The position numbers and the translations under genes are program-made. Of a stretch of DNA of 64,000 nucleotides, positions 21,077 to 31,025 are shown in pieces (the first letter of the stretch is position 1; each line of letters begins with the position of its first letter). A model generated the notes under the pieces. It had not been told where the DNA came from, ran no database searches, and saw only the letters and a list, made by a program, of their open reading frames with translations. Source of the stretch: Variovorax ginsengisoli (lineage in GTDB: Bacteria > Pseudomonadota > Gammaproteobacteria > Burkholderiales > Burkholderiaceae_C); assembly GCF_030486595.1 (NCBI RefSeq), contig NZ_JAUJZH010000005.1, forward strand, positions 186,001 to 250,000. The letters are read 5' to 3'.

Positions 21077-21736
21077 TTACTTCTTCTTCGCGGGTGCCTT
21101 GGCGTCGGCCTTGGCGGCCGGTGCGGCGGCACCTTCGGCCGGAGCGCCTTCGGCGCCGGCTGCAGGCTCTTCGGCGACCAGCGGCGGCACGGCCGAGACC
21201 ACGACCGGGTTGATCTTGCCGTGGCTCACGAACTTCACGCCCTTGGGCAGCTTGATGTCGTTGACGTGCACGGTGGCGTTCTTGGTCAGGCCCGACAGGT
21301 CGACTTCGATGAACTCGGGCAGGTCGGCCGGCAGGCAGCTGACTTCGAGTTCGTTCATCACGTGGTTCACGAGGTTGTGGTCGAGCTTGACGGCGGTCGA
21401 CTCTTCTTCACCCTTGAAGTGCAGCGGCACCTTGACCGTCATGCGGGTGCGGGCATCGACGCGCTGGAAGTCGACGTGCTGCACGAGCTGGCGGAACGGG
21501 TGGTATTGCACGTCGCGCAGCAGCACCTTGGTGGTGGCGCCGGCGAGTTCCATCTCGAGGATCGACGAGTGGAAGGCTTCCTTCTTGAGGGCGTGCCACA
21601 GCGCGTTGTGATCGATCTCGATGAGTTGCGGCTGGCCTTCGCCACCGTAGACGATACCGGGCGTCTTGCCCGTGATGCGGAGACGGCGGCTCGCACCCGT
21701 GCCCTGCTTGGCGCGCTCAAAAGCGACGAATTTCAT
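21077..21736 (-). CDS. rplY: 50S ribosomal protein L25/general stress protein Ctc
   Basis: 219-residue long form of L25 (bL25, CTC type), which binds 5S rRNA. The N-terminal 5S-binding domain (about 1-95) includes [19 protein letters not shown], and the C-terminal TL5-like domain follows. The last 40 residues form an Ala/Pro/Lys-rich tail. It lies downstream of prs, the conserved order in this group. Confidence 0.95.
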   Translation of the reverse strand: MKFVAFERAKQGTGASRRLRITGKTPGIVYGGEGQPQLIEIDHNALWHALKKEAFHSSILEMELAGATTKVLLRDVQYHPFRQLVQHVDFQRVDARTRMTVKVPLHFKGEEESTAVKLDHNLVNHVMNELEVSCLPADLPEFIEVDLSGLTKNATVHVNDIKLPKGVKFVSHGKINPVVVSAVPPLVAEEPAAGAEGAPAEGAAAPAAKADAKAPAKKK

Positions 21737-21784
21737 GGATAACTCCTGTGGAAGCCGACCGCGACCAGTGCGGCTCCGGTTTTC

Positions 21785-21811
21785 AAAATGGGCTTCCGCT
21801 GCGGGAAGCCC
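21785..21811 (-). terminator. Terminator/attenuator between prs and rplY
   Basis: An 8-bp perfect stem GGGCTTCC / GGAAGCCC (21790-21797 and 21804-21811) is followed on the minus strand by ATTTTG. It lies 11 bp after the prs stop and would limit read-through into rplY. Confidence 0.65.
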
Positions 21812-21821
21812 GGCTCTTTGC

Positions 21822-22796
21822 TCAGAACAGGTTTTCCTGGTCCGAGAACAAACTCATCACCGACTCGCCCTTGGCGATGCGCTGGATCGTTTCGGCGATC
21901 AGCGGCGCCACGGACAGTTGGCGGATCTTGGTGCAGCCGACGGCGGCGTCGGACAGCGGGATCGTGTTGGTCACGACCACTTCGTCGAGCGCCGAGCCCT
22001 GGGCGATGCGCTCGATGGCGGGGCCCGAGAAGATCGGGTGCGTGCAATACGCATAGACCTTCTTGGCGCCGCGTTCCTTCAGGACTTCGGCCGCCTTCAC
22101 CAGCGTGCCGGCGGTGTCGATCATGTCGTCCATGATCACGCAGTTGCGGCCGTCGATCTCGCCGATCACGTGCATGACTTCGCTCACGTTGGCGCGCGGG
22201 CGGCGCTTGTCGATGATCGCGAGGTCGCAATTGAGCTGCTTGGCCAGCGCCCGGGCACGCACCACGCCGCCGACGTCGGGCGAGACCACGATCAGGTCTT
22301 CGTAGTTCTTCTGGCGCAGGTCGCCCAGCAGGACCGGCGAGGCGTAGATGTTGTCGACCGGAATGTCGAAGAAGCCCTGGATCTGGTCGGCGTGCAGGTC
22401 CATGGTGAGCACCCGGGCCACGCCCACGGTCTCGAGCAGGTTGGCCACCACCTTGGCCGAGATCGGCACCCGGCTGGAGCGCGGACGGCGGTCCTGGCGC
22501 GCGTAGCCGAAGTAGGGGATCACGGCACTGATGCGCTCGGCCGATGCGCGCTTGAGCGCGTCGACCATGATGAGCAGTTCCATCAGGTTTTCGTTGGTCG
22601 GGGCACAGGTCGACTGGACCACGAACACGTCGCGGGCGCGGACGTTCTGGTTGATCTCGACGGTGACTTCGCCGTCGGAGAAGCGACCGACCCGCGCGGC
22701 ACCCAGCGAAGTGCCCAGGTTGTGCGAGATCTCGGCGGCAAGGCCCGGATTGGCGTTGCCGGTGAAAACCATGAAGTCAGGGTGTTGAGCCTGCAT
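21822..22796 (-). CDS. prs: Ribose-phosphate pyrophosphokinase
   Basis: 324-residue PRPP synthase, making 5-phosphoribosyl-1-pyrophosphate from ribose-5-phosphate and ATP for nucleotide, His and Trp synthesis. The ATP flexible loop [18 protein letters not shown], the metal site [12 protein letters not shown] and the PRPP motif [13 protein letters not shown] are present. I start at the ATG at 22796 ([14 protein letters not shown]); an internal ATG at 22772 is a less likely alternative. A small hairpin (22821-22838) separates it from the upstream tRNA-Gln gene. Confidence 0.95.
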   Translation of the reverse strand: MQAQHPDFMVFTGNANPGLAAEISHNLGTSLGAARVGRFSDGEVTVEINQNVRARDVFVVQSTCAPTNENLMELLIMVDALKRASAERISAVIPYFGYARQDRRPRSSRVPISAKVVANLLETVGVARVLTMDLHADQIQGFFDIPVDNIYASPVLLGDLRQKNYEDLIVVSPDVGGVVRARALAKQLNCDLAIIDKRRPRANVSEVMHVIGEIDGRNCVIMDDMIDTAGTLVKAAEVLKERGAKKVYAYCTHPIFSGPAIERIAQGSALDEVVVTNTIPLSDAAVGCTKIRQLSVAPLIAETIQRIAKGESVMSLFSDQENLF

Positions 22797-22861
22797 GAGT
22801 GCGTCCCGGCAATGCGAATTGGCTCTTTCGGGAGAGCCGCCAAAATTCTCGTGAGTGAATT

Positions 22862-22938
22862 TGGCAGGGGAGAAAGGATTCGAACCTTTGCATGCTGGAA
22901 TCAAAATCCAGTGCCTTAACCAGCTTGGCGACTCCCCT
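22862..22938 (-). tRNA. tRNA-Gln (UUG)
   Basis: A 77-nt cloverleaf on the minus strand. The acceptor stem pairs AGGGGAG with CTCCCCT, discriminator G73 is followed by an encoded CCA, and the anticodon arm is CTGGA-TTTTGAT-TCCAG, giving anticodon TTG. A GGTTCGAATCC T-arm is present. It sits between ispE and prs, a conserved location in betaproteobacteria. Confidence 0.95.
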
Positions 22939-23010
22939 ACACGGGTCGACGACCAATGTCGCCAACCGATATATGTCGCATCAGATCGCGTGAGCGACCT
23001 GATTATCTTC

Positions 23011-23877
23011 TCAGACCGCCCAACCCACGAGGGGGTGAACGGCCAGGTTGCTGCATTTGCGAACCTGCCAGCCCTCGGGGGCCTCGGCGAGTTCCGCGTC
23101 ATGCGGCATCGCTGCAAACACCGAACTTCCCGAACCGGTCATCCGCGCTTCGAGTCCTTGGTGGCCGAGCCATTCGATGGCTTCGGTGACCGCGGGACAA
23201 AGCCGCTGGGCAACTGGCTGCAGGTCGTTTCTGCCAAAGTCCCATCTTTTTTCGATCTGGCCCTGACGCGATTCGCTATGTGCAGCAAAGCCCGAGATTA
23301 TAGCAGTAGGAGTTGCGCGTTGCAGATCCTCTGCTGAAAAAATCTCTCGGGTATCGATTCCCTCGGGCGGTTTCACGACCGCGAAGCAGCCCGGTGGGAG
23401 TTCGACGGGCGTGATTATCTCGCCGATTCCCTCGACCCAGGCGTTGCGTCCGCGCAGGAAGAAAGGAACGTCGGCGCCCAGTGCGAGGCCGATGCGCCCG
23501 AGCGTCGCGAGCGGCAGGTTCAGCCCCCAGAGACGATTGAGGGCCAGCAGGCAGGTGGCTGCGTCGGAGGAGCCGCCGCCCATGCCGGCCTGGGCCGGCA
23601 CCTGCTTGGCGACCCCGATGTGGGCCCCCAGCGTCGTTCGCGCCTCGGCTTGCAAGGCCCTGGCCGCGCGCACGACCAGGTCGTCGGCCGGCAGCGGCGT
23701 GGTCAGGTCCTCGCGGCTGATCGCGCCATCGGCGCGCCGCTCGACATGCAGCGTGTCGCACCAGTCGATCAGCATGAAGACCGACTGCAGCAGGTGGTAG
23801 CCGTCGGCGCGCCGGCCCGTGATGTGCAGGAAGAGATTGAGCTTGGCCGGCGCCGGCAGGTCGTAGAGCGCCTTCAT
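23011..23877 (-). CDS. ispE: 4-diphosphocytidyl-2-C-methyl-D-erythritol kinase
   Basis: 288-residue GHMP kinase of the non-mevalonate isoprenoid pathway. Lys12 ([14 protein letters not shown]), the ATP loop [11 protein letters not shown] (97-107) and Asp136 (GADVPFF) are at the expected places. Its ATG overlaps the lolB stop by 4 bp (23874-23877), the usual lolB-ispE coupling. Confidence 0.95.
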   Translation of the reverse strand: MKALYDLPAPAKLNLFLHITGRRADGYHLLQSVFMLIDWCDTLHVERRADGAISREDLTTPLPADDLVVRAARALQAEARTTLGAHIGVAKQVPAQAGMGGGSSDAATCLLALNRLWGLNLPLATLGRIGLALGADVPFFLRGRNAWVEGIGEIITPVELPPGCFAVVKPPEGIDTREIFSAEDLQRATPTAIISGFAAHSESRQGQIEKRWDFGRNDLQPVAQRLCPAVTEAIEWLGHQGLEARMTGSGSSVFAAMPHDAELAEAPEGWQVRKCSNLAVHPLVGWAV

Positions 23878-24368
23878 GCGCGTTCGAAGACGATCCGCAG
23901 GTCGGCCCGGGGCCTCGGTGATTCGCGCGTGGCTTGCAGGCGGCCCGCGGCCACTTGCGACAGGTCGGGCCGCCAGCCGGGCACCTGCTCGTCGCGGCCG
24001 GCCAGCCAGGCGAACAGCGCGCCGACCGGGATCGCGGCGCCGGTGGCGGCCTCGATCAGCGCGTCGACCGAGTCGTAGCGGCGGGTTTCGCTGCCGTTCC
24101 TGAGCACGGCCTCGCCCGGTGCCCAGTGGAGCTGGGCCAGGGTGCTGCCGATCGGGCTCGTGAGGATCAGGTCGCCGGCCCGCGGCGCACCGCGCAGTTC
24201 GAACAGCGCCGAGAAGCTCTGGCTGGCGTCGCCTTCGAGGCGCAGCGACAGGCGCCCGCTCCAGGCTTCGGTGGTGGTGCCGGGTCCGGGCGCGCCGCCC
24301 GGACTCGCACAGCCCGCCAGCACCAGCAGGCCGGCGCCGCCGGCTAGCAGCAACCCGCGCCGGTTCAA
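23874..24368 (-). CDS. lolB: Outer-membrane lipoprotein LolB
   Basis: 164-residue lipoprotein receptor that inserts lipoproteins into the outer membrane. An N-terminal lipobox VLAGC lies within the first 22 residues, followed by the LolB beta-barrel (WSGRLSLRLEGD, SPIGSTLAQLHW). I start at TTG 24368, which overlaps the upstream TPR stop by 4 bp (TTGA, 24365-24368) and places NRRGLLLAGG at the N-terminus. Longer upstream starts would move the signal peptide inward and are unlikely. Confidence 0.87.
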   Translation of the reverse strand: MNRRGLLLAGGAGLLVLAGCASPGGAPGPGTTTEAWSGRLSLRLEGDASQSFSALFELRGAPRAGDLILTSPIGSTLAQLHWAPGEAVLRNGSETRRYDSVDALIEAATGAAIPVGALFAWLAGRDEQVPGWRPDLSQVAAGRLQATRESPRPRADLRIVFERA

Positions 24369-26155
24369 AGCTTCACGTGCAGGCGCTTGAGCGTTTCCTG
24401 CAGCGTCTCGTTGTCCGCATCCGCGAGCGACGCTTCCTTCCAGATGCTCACCGCGCGATCGCGCTGGCCGGCGGCCCACAGCACCTCGCCCAGGTGGGCG
24501 CCGATCTCGGGGTCGGGCCGGCGCTTGTAGGCATCTTCGAGGATGCGCAGCGCCTCGGTCGTGTTGCCGAGCCGGTACTCGACCCAGCCCAGGCTGTCGG
24601 CGATGAACGGGTCATCGGGCGCCAGCTGCACGGCCTTCTGGATCAGCGTGCGCGCTTCTTCGAGCCGTACCTTGCGATCGGCCATCGAATAACCGAGCGC
24701 GTTGTAGGCGTTCTGGTTGTCCGGCTTGAGCTCGATCACCCGGCGCAGCAGGCGCTCCATCTCGTCGAGGCGGTTGAGCTTCTCGGCCACCATGGCCTGG
24801 TCGTAGATCAGGTCGACGTCGGTCGGTGCCGCGGCGCTGGCCTGGGCCAGCATGTCGAAAGCGGCCTGGTATTGCTTGGCGTCGCGCAGCAGCTGCACTT
24901 CGGTGAGGAACTTCTGCTTCTTTTCGTCGGCGGTGCGTTCGGGCAGGCTGCGCACCAGTTCGCGCGCCTGCGGCAGCTTGCCCTGGCGGGCCAGCAGCGC
25001 GGCGCGGCGCGCCTGGGCGCCGACCAGGTCGTCGGTGCTGTCGATGCGGGCCAGCCAGCCGTCGGCAGCGGTGAAATCCTTGCGCCGCTCGGCCAGCTGC
25101 GCCATCAGCAGGTAGGCCTGGGTCAGGCCGCGCTCGCGCCCTTCCGGGTCGCGAATGTCGGGCGCGAGCGAGATGAAGCGGTTGAGCGAGGTTTCGGCCG
25201 CCTTGTCCTGGCGCGCCTGGGTCTGCAGGCTGCCGAGCAGCAGCCAGGGTTCGGGCAGCTCGGGGCGGGCTGCGGTGAGGGCGGCGAGTTCGCTCGAGGC
25301 CTCGGCGTAGCGGCGGCCCTCGACCAGGGCGCGGGCATAGCCCACGCGCATTTCGGGCAGGACCTTGGGGCCGGCCAGGTAGCGCTTGACGATCGGCTCG
25401 GCCAGCGGCTGGCCCGGATCCATGATCTCGAGCGCCAGCATGGCCGGGCCTTCGGAGGTCGGATCCAGCTGCTGGCCCTTGATGGCCGCATCGAGCGCGC
25501 CGGAGGTGTCGCCGGCGGCCAGCCGCAGCCGGCCGACGGTGGCCCAGGCGGCGCCCGCGGTGGCGGGGTTCGCCAGCTCGTCGACCAGCGCCTGTTCGAC
25601 CACCGAGGCGGCGAGTTTCTTGTCGGTGGCCCGCGAATAGTTGCGGGCGATCACGGCCATCAGAAATGGACGCTCGATCTGCGGCGTGGCGGCGATCTCG
25701 GCCCGCAGCGGCTCGACCGTATCGGCGATGCGGTTCAGCGCGATCAGGATCTGCAGCTCGACGCGGCGCGCCTCGCGCGAATCAGGCAGGCTGTCCTTCC
25801 AGGCCCGGGCGGCTTCGAGGGCCGAGTCCCCGGAGCGCGACTGCAGCGCGATCTCGACCGCGCGCTGGAACAGCTTGCCGTCGCGGGCGCGGCGGGCGGC
25901 GTCGAGTACCAGGCCGTAGGCGGCGCCGGGGTCGGAACGGGCGCTGAGCTCGCCCAGCAGCACTTCGTAGAACAGGTCGGCGGTCATCGCCGAGGGCTGG
26001 GCGGGGGCGCTGGACTTGGCGGATTCCGGCTTTGCCGCAGCCTGTGCCGGATCGACGAGAGGGGCGGGGGGCGGGGTCTGGCCTTGCGCCGCAAGCGCGA
26101 TCAGGGCCAGGAAAGCGGCCGCCGCAAGGCGGGATCGGCGGAGCGTGAAGGTCAT
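24365..26155 (-). CDS. Large periplasmic tetratricopeptide repeat protein
   Basis: About 596 residues with a signal peptide (MTFTLRRSRLAAAAFLALIA...) and many TPR units. The clearest is near the C-terminus, where NAYNALGYSMADRK is followed by a DDPFIADSLGWVEYRLG-type unit. It is a TPR scaffold of the kind often found upstream of lolB in betaproteobacteria. ATG at 26155 gives the best signal peptide; ATGs at 26164 and 26188 are alternatives. It is divergent from mutM and translationally coupled to lolB, so a role in outer-membrane or lipoprotein biogenesis is possible (inference). Confidence 0.82.
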   Translation of the reverse strand: MTFTLRRSRLAAAAFLALIALAAQGQTPPPAPLVDPAQAAAKPESAKSSAPAQPSAMTADLFYEVLLGELSARSDPGAAYGLVLDAARRARDGKLFQRAVEIALQSRSGDSALEAARAWKDSLPDSREARRVELQILIALNRIADTVEPLRAEIAATPQIERPFLMAVIARNYSRATDKKLAASVVEQALVDELANPATAGAAWATVGRLRLAAGDTSGALDAAIKGQQLDPTSEGPAMLALEIMDPGQPLAEPIVKRYLAGPKVLPEMRVGYARALVEGRRYAEASSELAALTAARPELPEPWLLLGSLQTQARQDKAAETSLNRFISLAPDIRDPEGRERGLTQAYLLMAQLAERRKDFTAADGWLARIDSTDDLVGAQARRAALLARQGKLPQARELVRSLPERTADEKKQKFLTEVQLLRDAKQYQAAFDMLAQASAAAPTDVDLIYDQAMVAEKLNRLDEMERLLRRVIELKPDNQNAYNALGYSMADRKVRLEEARTLIQKAVQLAPDDPFIADSLGWVEYRLGNTTEALRILEDAYKRRPDPEIGAHLGEVLWAAGQRDRAVSIWKEASLADADNETLQETLKRLHVKL

Positions 26156-26238
26156 CGCAGCCATAATAATCCAAGGCTTTTGCGCCATGGGACGTGGGGT
26201 CTCAACGCCGGCGTTTTTTCGTGTCAGCCTGCTCGCCC

Positions 26239-27054
26239 ATGCCAGAACTCCCCGAAGTCGAAGTCACCCGTCGCGGATTCGCGGATCGCATCGCGGGCGC
26301 CCGGATCGAGTCCGTGCGGGTCGGCAAGCCGCTGCGCTGGGCACTGGCGGTCGAGCCGGGCGCCCTCGCCGGGCGCGGCGTGCTCGGCGTGCGCCGGCGC
26401 GGCAAGTACCTGCTGGTCGACCTCGACGCCGGCCTGCTGCTGATGCACCTGGGCATGTCGGGCAGCCTGCGCTTCGACACCGCCTTGCCGGCGCCCGGCA
26501 CGCACGATCACTTCGACCTCGTCACCAGCCGCGGCACCTTGCGGCTCAACGACCCGCGCCGCTTCGGCGCCGTGGTCTACGTCGAGGACGAGGCTTCGCC
26601 GCTGGCGCGCAAGCTGCTCGGCGGACTCGGCATGGAGCCGCTGGGCGACGGCTTCGACTTCGAGGCCTTCCATGCCGGCCTGCGCCGCCGCCGGGCCCCG
26701 ATCAAGCAAGTGCTCCTGGCCGGCGACGTGGTGGTGGGCGTGGGCAACATCTACGCCTCGGAAGCCCTCTTCCTGGCCGGCATCCGGCCGACCTTGTCGG
26801 CCGCGCGCATCAGCCGGCCGAGGGCGCTGCGCCTGCATGCGGCGGTGCGCGACATCCTGGCGCGGGCGGTAGAACGCGGCGGCAGCACGCTGCGCGATTT
26901 CTCCAATGTCGACGGCCAGAGCGGATATTTCCAGCTCGAGGCCACGGTCTACGGGCGCAAGGGCGAGCCGTGTCGGGTCTGCGCGACACCGGTGCGGATG
27001 ATGCGCCAGGGCCAGCGGGCCACGTATTTCTGCCCAGTGTGCCAAAAGCACTGA
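26239..27054 (+). CDS. mutM: Formamidopyrimidine-DNA glycosylase (Fpg)
   Basis: 271-residue bifunctional glycosylase/AP lyase that removes 8-oxoguanine. It has N-terminal PELPEVEV (catalytic Pro2 and Glu3), Lys56 (RRRGKYLLV) and a C-terminal zinc finger C245-x2-C248-x16-C265-x2-C268. The start at 26239 is fixed by the catalytic N-terminal Pro. A dynamin-like gene and mutY follow, so both members of the GO repair pair lie close together. Confidence 0.95.
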   Translation: MPELPEVEVTRRGFADRIAGARIESVRVGKPLRWALAVEPGALAGRGVLGVRRRGKYLLVDLDAGLLLMHLGMSGSLRFDTALPAPGTHDHFDLVTSRGTLRLNDPRRFGAVVYVEDEASPLARKLLGGLGMEPLGDGFDFEAFHAGLRRRRAPIKQVLLAGDVVVGVGNIYASEALFLAGIRPTLSAARISRPRALRLHAAVRDILARAVERGGSTLRDFSNVDGQSGYFQLEATVYGRKGEPCRVCATPVRMMRQGQRATYFCPVCQKH

Positions 27055-27093
27055 ATCCCAACGGCGAATGAGGCGGTACGCAGCCTGCGATGC

Positions 27094-27119
27094 TATATTT
27101 TGTAAGTCGCCCTTACAAA
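27094..27119 (+). promoter_or_regulatory. Extended -10 box with overlapping perfect palindrome before the dynamin-like gene
   Basis: TGcTATATT (hexamer 27094-27099) is an extended -10 element. TTTGTAAG-N5-CTTACAAA (27099-27119) is an exact inverted repeat that begins on its last base and would cover the transcription start; the TTG start codon follows 7 bases later. It could be an operator for an unknown repressor or a leader hairpin that limits initiation. Confidence 0.55.
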
Positions 27120-27126
27120 TCCTGCT

Positions 27127-29085
27127 TTGACCGATTCCTTCAATCAGCAATTCGACAAGCACGGCGCTTGGCGGCGCAACTTTGCGCACCGCCTCAAGTG
27201 GTTGTCCCGCTGGCTGAATGAAAACGACCTGCTGAACCAGAGCGTCGCCGAGCGGCTGCGCGACCTGGAGTCGCAGTTGCGCACCAGCAAGGTCATGGTG
27301 GCTTTCGTGGCCGAGTTCTCGCGTGGCAAGTCCGAGCTGATCAACGCCATCTTCTTCGCTGGCTACGGGCGCCGGATCATGCCGGCCAGCGCCGGCCGCA
27401 CGACCATGTGCCCGACCGAGCTGGGCTACGACCCGGCGCTGCAGCCGAGCCTGCGCCTGCTGCCGATCGAAACCCGGCTCGAGGCCCATTCGCTCGCCCA
27501 TTGGCGCGACGAACCCGAGCGCTGGACCGAGATCGCGATCGACGTCGAGAACGCCGAACTGCTGTCGCAGGCGATGGGCAAGGTCGCCGAGGTGCGCTGG
27601 GTGCCGCTCGAGGAGGCGCGCGCGCTCGGCTTCTGGAGCGACGACGTCCCCGACGACAACCCGGTGCCCGATGCCGATGGCCGGGTCGAGATCCCGCGCT
27701 GGCGCCACGCGGTGCTGAACATGCCGCACCCGCTGCTGGAGCAGGGCCTGGTGATCCTCGACACGCCCGGACTGAACGCGATCGGCGCCGAGCCCGAACT
27801 GACGGTGAGCCTGATTCCACAGGCCCATGCGGTGGTCTTCATCCTCGGTGCCGACACCGGCGTGACCCGCTCCGACCTGGCCATCTGGCGCCAGCACCTG
27901 GTCACCGAGGGCGACCTGAGCGAAACCCGCATCGTGGTGCTGAACAAGATCGACACGATGTGGGACATCCTGAGCACGCCGGCCCAGATCGATGCCCAGA
28001 TCCAGCGCCAGCGAAAGGGCGCGGCCGAACTGCTGGGCGTGCCGCTGGCGCAGGTGCTGCCGGTGTCGGCGCAGAAGGGGCTGCAGGCCAAGATCCGCCG
28101 CGATGTGCCGCTGCTGCAGGCGAGCCGGCTGCCGGCGCTCGAGGCCGTGCTCGGCGAAGGCCTGCTCGGCAAGCGCGAAGTCATGCTGCGGCTTGCCGTC
28201 GACGCCGGCATCGTCGCGCTCCGAACCGAGGCGGCGCGCATCCTCAACGTGCGCCAGCGCGACCTGTCCGAGCAGGCGCTGGAGCTGCAGGGCCTGCGCG
28301 GCAAGAACGGATCGGTGATCCGCCACATGCGCAGCCGCATCGAGGCGGAGCAGACCGAGTTCGAAGGCAGCAACACCCGCATCCTGGCGCTGCGCTCGGT
28401 GCAGGGCAAGCTGCTGCGCGAGGTCTATGCGGTGCTCGGCAGCACCGCGCTCAAGGCCGACATGGGCCGCCTGTCGGCCGCGCTGAAGCGCCGCGGCATC
28501 AAGTTCAGCGTGCGCAAGGTCTATGGCGAGACCTTCGAGTCGCTGCGCAACAACCTGCGCGAAGTGCAGGCGACCAGCGCCGAGATCCAGTCGATGCTGC
28601 ACGCCACCTTCCGGCAGCTCAACGCCGAACACGGCTTCACGCTGCAGGCGCCGCCCGAGCCCGACCTGTCGGGCTTCGAGCAGCAGCTCGACCAGATCGA
28701 GCGCAGCCACATCCACTACCTCGGCGTGGGCAACATGCTCAAGCTGGCACAGCCCGACTTCTGCGACAAGCTGGTGCGCGCGCTGGCGAGCCGGCTGCGG
28801 GTGGTCAACGAGGCGGCCATGACCGAGGTGGAGCGCTGGAGCAAGGGCGCCGGCGCCCAGCTCGACGCCCAGCTCAAGGAACGGCGCCGCAATTTCACCA
28901 AGCGCATCGAGGCCGTGGAGCGCATCCAGGGCGCGGCGGGCAATCTGGACGAGCGCCTGGCCGAGCTGGCGGCCCAGGAAGCCAACCTGGGCGAGCTGCA
29001 TCGGCGGCTGGCCGAACTCACCACCTTGCTCGCGAGCAACGAAGCGCCGCACGCCCCCGCGGCGCGGACCGAACTTGTCGCCTGA
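27127..29085 (+). CDS. Dynamin-like GTPase
   Basis: 652-residue dynamin-superfamily GTPase. G1 is EFSRGKSE (63-70), preceded by LRTSKVMVAFVA. G2 is in RTTMCPTE, G3 is LDTPG (211-215) and G4 is LNKID (272-276). The rest is long helical stalk-like sequence with no clear transmembrane segment. Bacterial members remodel or protect membranes or take part in stress and phage responses; this one is unassigned. Start is TTG at 27127. Its end overlaps the mutY start by 11 bp, so it is translationally coupled to a DNA-repair gene. Confidence 0.85.
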   Translation: MTDSFNQQFDKHGAWRRNFAHRLKWLSRWLNENDLLNQSVAERLRDLESQLRTSKVMVAFVAEFSRGKSELINAIFFAGYGRRIMPASAGRTTMCPTELGYDPALQPSLRLLPIETRLEAHSLAHWRDEPERWTEIAIDVENAELLSQAMGKVAEVRWVPLEEARALGFWSDDVPDDNPVPDADGRVEIPRWRHAVLNMPHPLLEQGLVILDTPGLNAIGAEPELTVSLIPQAHAVVFILGADTGVTRSDLAIWRQHLVTEGDLSETRIVVLNKIDTMWDILSTPAQIDAQIQRQRKGAAELLGVPLAQVLPVSAQKGLQAKIRRDVPLLQASRLPALEAVLGEGLLGKREVMLRLAVDAGIVALRTEAARILNVRQRDLSEQALELQGLRGKNGSVIRHMRSRIEAEQTEFEGSNTRILALRSVQGKLLREVYAVLGSTALKADMGRLSAALKRRGIKFSVRKVYGETFESLRNNLREVQATSAEIQSMLHATFRQLNAEHGFTLQAPPEPDLSGFEQQLDQIERSHIHYLGVGNMLKLAQPDFCDKLVRALASRLRVVNEAAMTEVERWSKGAGAQLDAQLKERRRNFTKRIEAVERIQGAAGNLDERLAELAAQEANLGELHRRLAELTTLLASNEAPHAPAARTELVA

Positions 29086-30139
29086 AGACCCGCAGGGAAG
29101 AGTCGTGGACTTTGCCGGGCGGGTCGTCGCTTGGCAGGCCAGCCACGGCCGCAGCGAACTGCCGTGGCAGAACACCAGTGACCCCTATCGCGTCTGGCTC
29201 TCCGAGGTGATGCTGCAGCAGACCCAGGTGAGCACCGTGCTCGGCTACTTCGCGCGCTTTCTCGAGCGGTTTCCGAACGTGGCAGCGCTCGCCGCGGGCA
29301 CCGAGGACGAGGTGTTCGGGCTCTGGAGCGGGCTCGGCTACTACAGCCGCGCGCGGAACATGCACCGCTGCGCGCAGGAGGTGGTCGCGCGTTTCGGCGG
29401 CGAATTCCCGCGCACCGCAGCCGAGTTGCAGAGCCTGCCCGGCATCGGCCGCTCCACCGCGGCGGCCATCGCGGCCTTCTGCTTCGGCGAGCGGGTCGCG
29501 ATCCTGGACGGCAATGTCAAGCGGGTGCTCACGCGGCTGCTGGCATTCGACGGCGACCTGTCGTCGGCTGCCCAGGAGCGATTGCTGTGGAACGAGGCCA
29601 CCGGGCTGCTGCCGCCGGCCGAGGATCGAAAGGCCATCGCCCGCTACACCCAGGGGCTGATGGACCTGGGCGCCACCGTCTGCCTGCCGCGCAAGCCGAA
29701 CTGCATGATCTGCCCGGTGAGCGACCTGTGCGGGGCGCGCAAGCAGGGTGCGCCCGAGCGCTACCCGGTCAAGACCCGCAAGCTGCGGCGCAGCGCGCAG
29801 TCGCTCTGGATGCTGCTGGCGCACGACGTCGATGGGCGCGTGTGGCTGGAAAAGCGGCCCGCGCGCGGGATTTGGGCCGGTCTCTACAGCCTGCCGGTGT
29901 TCGACAGCCGCGAGGCGCTGCTGGAGACGCTGGGCGCCCGGGACCGCGCCGGCGCCCGCGACGAACCGCCCTTCGTGCACGTGCTGACGCACAAGGACCT
30001 GCATCTGCATCCGGTCGCCGTCGAGAGCCGCGGCGTGCGGCCGCTGGCGGAGAGCGGCGGGTGGTTCGCGGGCGCCGAATGGCGCGGCCTGGGACTTCCG
30101 GCGCCGGTGCGCAAGCTGCTGGTCAGCGAGCGCGGCTGA
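29075..30139 (+). CDS. mutY: A/G-specific adenine glycosylase
   Basis: 354-residue MutY, which removes adenine mispaired with 8-oxoguanine. Catalytic Glu44 (WLSEVMLQQTQ), the helix-hairpin-helix LPGIGRSTAAAIAAF with Asp145 (AILDGNVKR), the [4Fe-4S] ligands C203-x6-C210-x2-C213-x5-C219 and a C-terminal Nudix-like domain are all visible. TTG at 29075 is the likely start, 11 bp inside the dynamin-like gene. Confidence 0.93.
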   Translation: MSPEDPQGRVVDFAGRVVAWQASHGRSELPWQNTSDPYRVWLSEVMLQQTQVSTVLGYFARFLERFPNVAALAAGTEDEVFGLWSGLGYYSRARNMHRCAQEVVARFGGEFPRTAAELQSLPGIGRSTAAAIAAFCFGERVAILDGNVKRVLTRLLAFDGDLSSAAQERLLWNEATGLLPPAEDRKAIARYTQGLMDLGATVCLPRKPNCMICPVSDLCGARKQGAPERYPVKTRKLRRSAQSLWMLLAHDVDGRVWLEKRPARGIWAGLYSLPVFDSREALLETLGARDRAGARDEPPFVHVLTHKDLHLHPVAVESRGVRPLAESGGWFAGAEWRGLGLPAPVRKLLVSERG

Positions 30140-30149
30140 GGCTGGACGC

Positions 30150-31025
30150 TCAAGCTCCGTCGAGTTCGCGATGGCGCTTGAGCGCCGCCCAGCGCTCGCC
30201 GAAGCCGCGCGCCAGCTGTTCGACCAGGAACACCGACCGGTGCTGGCCGCCGGTGCAGCCGATCGCCACCGTGACGTAGCTGCGATGGTCGCGCGCCAGG
30301 GCATCCAGCCAGCGCTGCAGGAACTGCTCGATGTCGCCGTACATGCGCGCCACGTCCTCGTGCTCGCGCAGCCACTCGATCACGGGCGTGTCGCGCCCGG
30401 TCAGGGCGCGCAGGGCCGGCACATAGTGCGGATTGGGCAGCATTCGGACGTCGAACACGTAATCGGCATCGAGCGGCACGCCGCGCTTGAAGGCGAAGGA
30501 CTCGAACACCAGGGTCAGCGCGCTGTCGGGCGCCGAGATCAGCGCCTTGACGTAGCTCTGGAGCTGCGGCGGCCGGATGATGCTGGTGTCGACCACGTCG
30601 GCGCCGTCGCGCAGGTCGGCGAGCAGCTCGCGTTCGAGCTCGATCGCCTGCATCAGCACGCGCTGCTGCTCGGGCATGTCGGTGCGGCCTTCCTGGCGCG
30701 ACAGCGGATGGCGGCGCCGCGTTTCGGAATAGCGGCGCACCAGCGCATCGGTGGTGGCGTCGAGGAACAGCGAGCGCAGCGACACGCCCTGCTGGCGCAG
30801 CGCCTCCAGCTGCTGCGGCACCAGCGGCAGCGAGACGCCGCTGCGCACGTCCATCGCGATCGCCACCTTGGTGGCCTGCTGCTGCTGCTGCAGCGCGATG
30901 AAAGGCGACAGCAGCTCGGGCGGCAGGTTGTCGACGCAGTAGTAGCCGGCGTCCTCGAGCGCGTGCAGCGCGACGGACTTGCCGGAACCGGACATCCCGG
31001 TGATGAGGACCAGTTCGAGGTTCAC
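30150..31025 (-). CDS. rapZ: RNase adapter protein RapZ
   Basis: 291-residue P-loop protein with Walker A GMSGSGKS (10-17) after MNLELVLIT and the C-terminal motifs [12 protein letters not shown] and [11 protein letters not shown]. In enterobacteria RapZ binds small RNAs and presents GlmZ to RNase E, and it also hydrolyses ATP/GTP; the target here is unknown. Its start overlaps the recN stop by 4 bp (31022-31025). Confidence 0.93.
   Translation of the reverse strand: MNLELVLITGMSGSGKSVALHALEDAGYYCVDNLPPELLSPFIALQQQQQATKVAIAMDVRSGVSLPLVPQQLEALRQQGVSLRSLFLDATTDALVRRYSETRRRHPLSRQEGRTDMPEQQRVLMQAIELERELLADLRDGADVVDTSIIRPPQLQSYVKALISAPDSALTLVFESFAFKRGVPLDADYVFDVRMLPNPHYVPALRALTGRDTPVIEWLREHEDVARMYGDIEQFLQRWLDALARDHRSYVTVAIGCTGGQHRSVFLVEQLARGFGERWAALKRHRELDGA

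Noticed and set aside
26224..29175. A 983-codon minus-strand frame opposite mutM and the dynamin-like gene
   Set aside because: Shadow frame with no recognisable domains; plus-strand MutM and GTPase motifs are complete.
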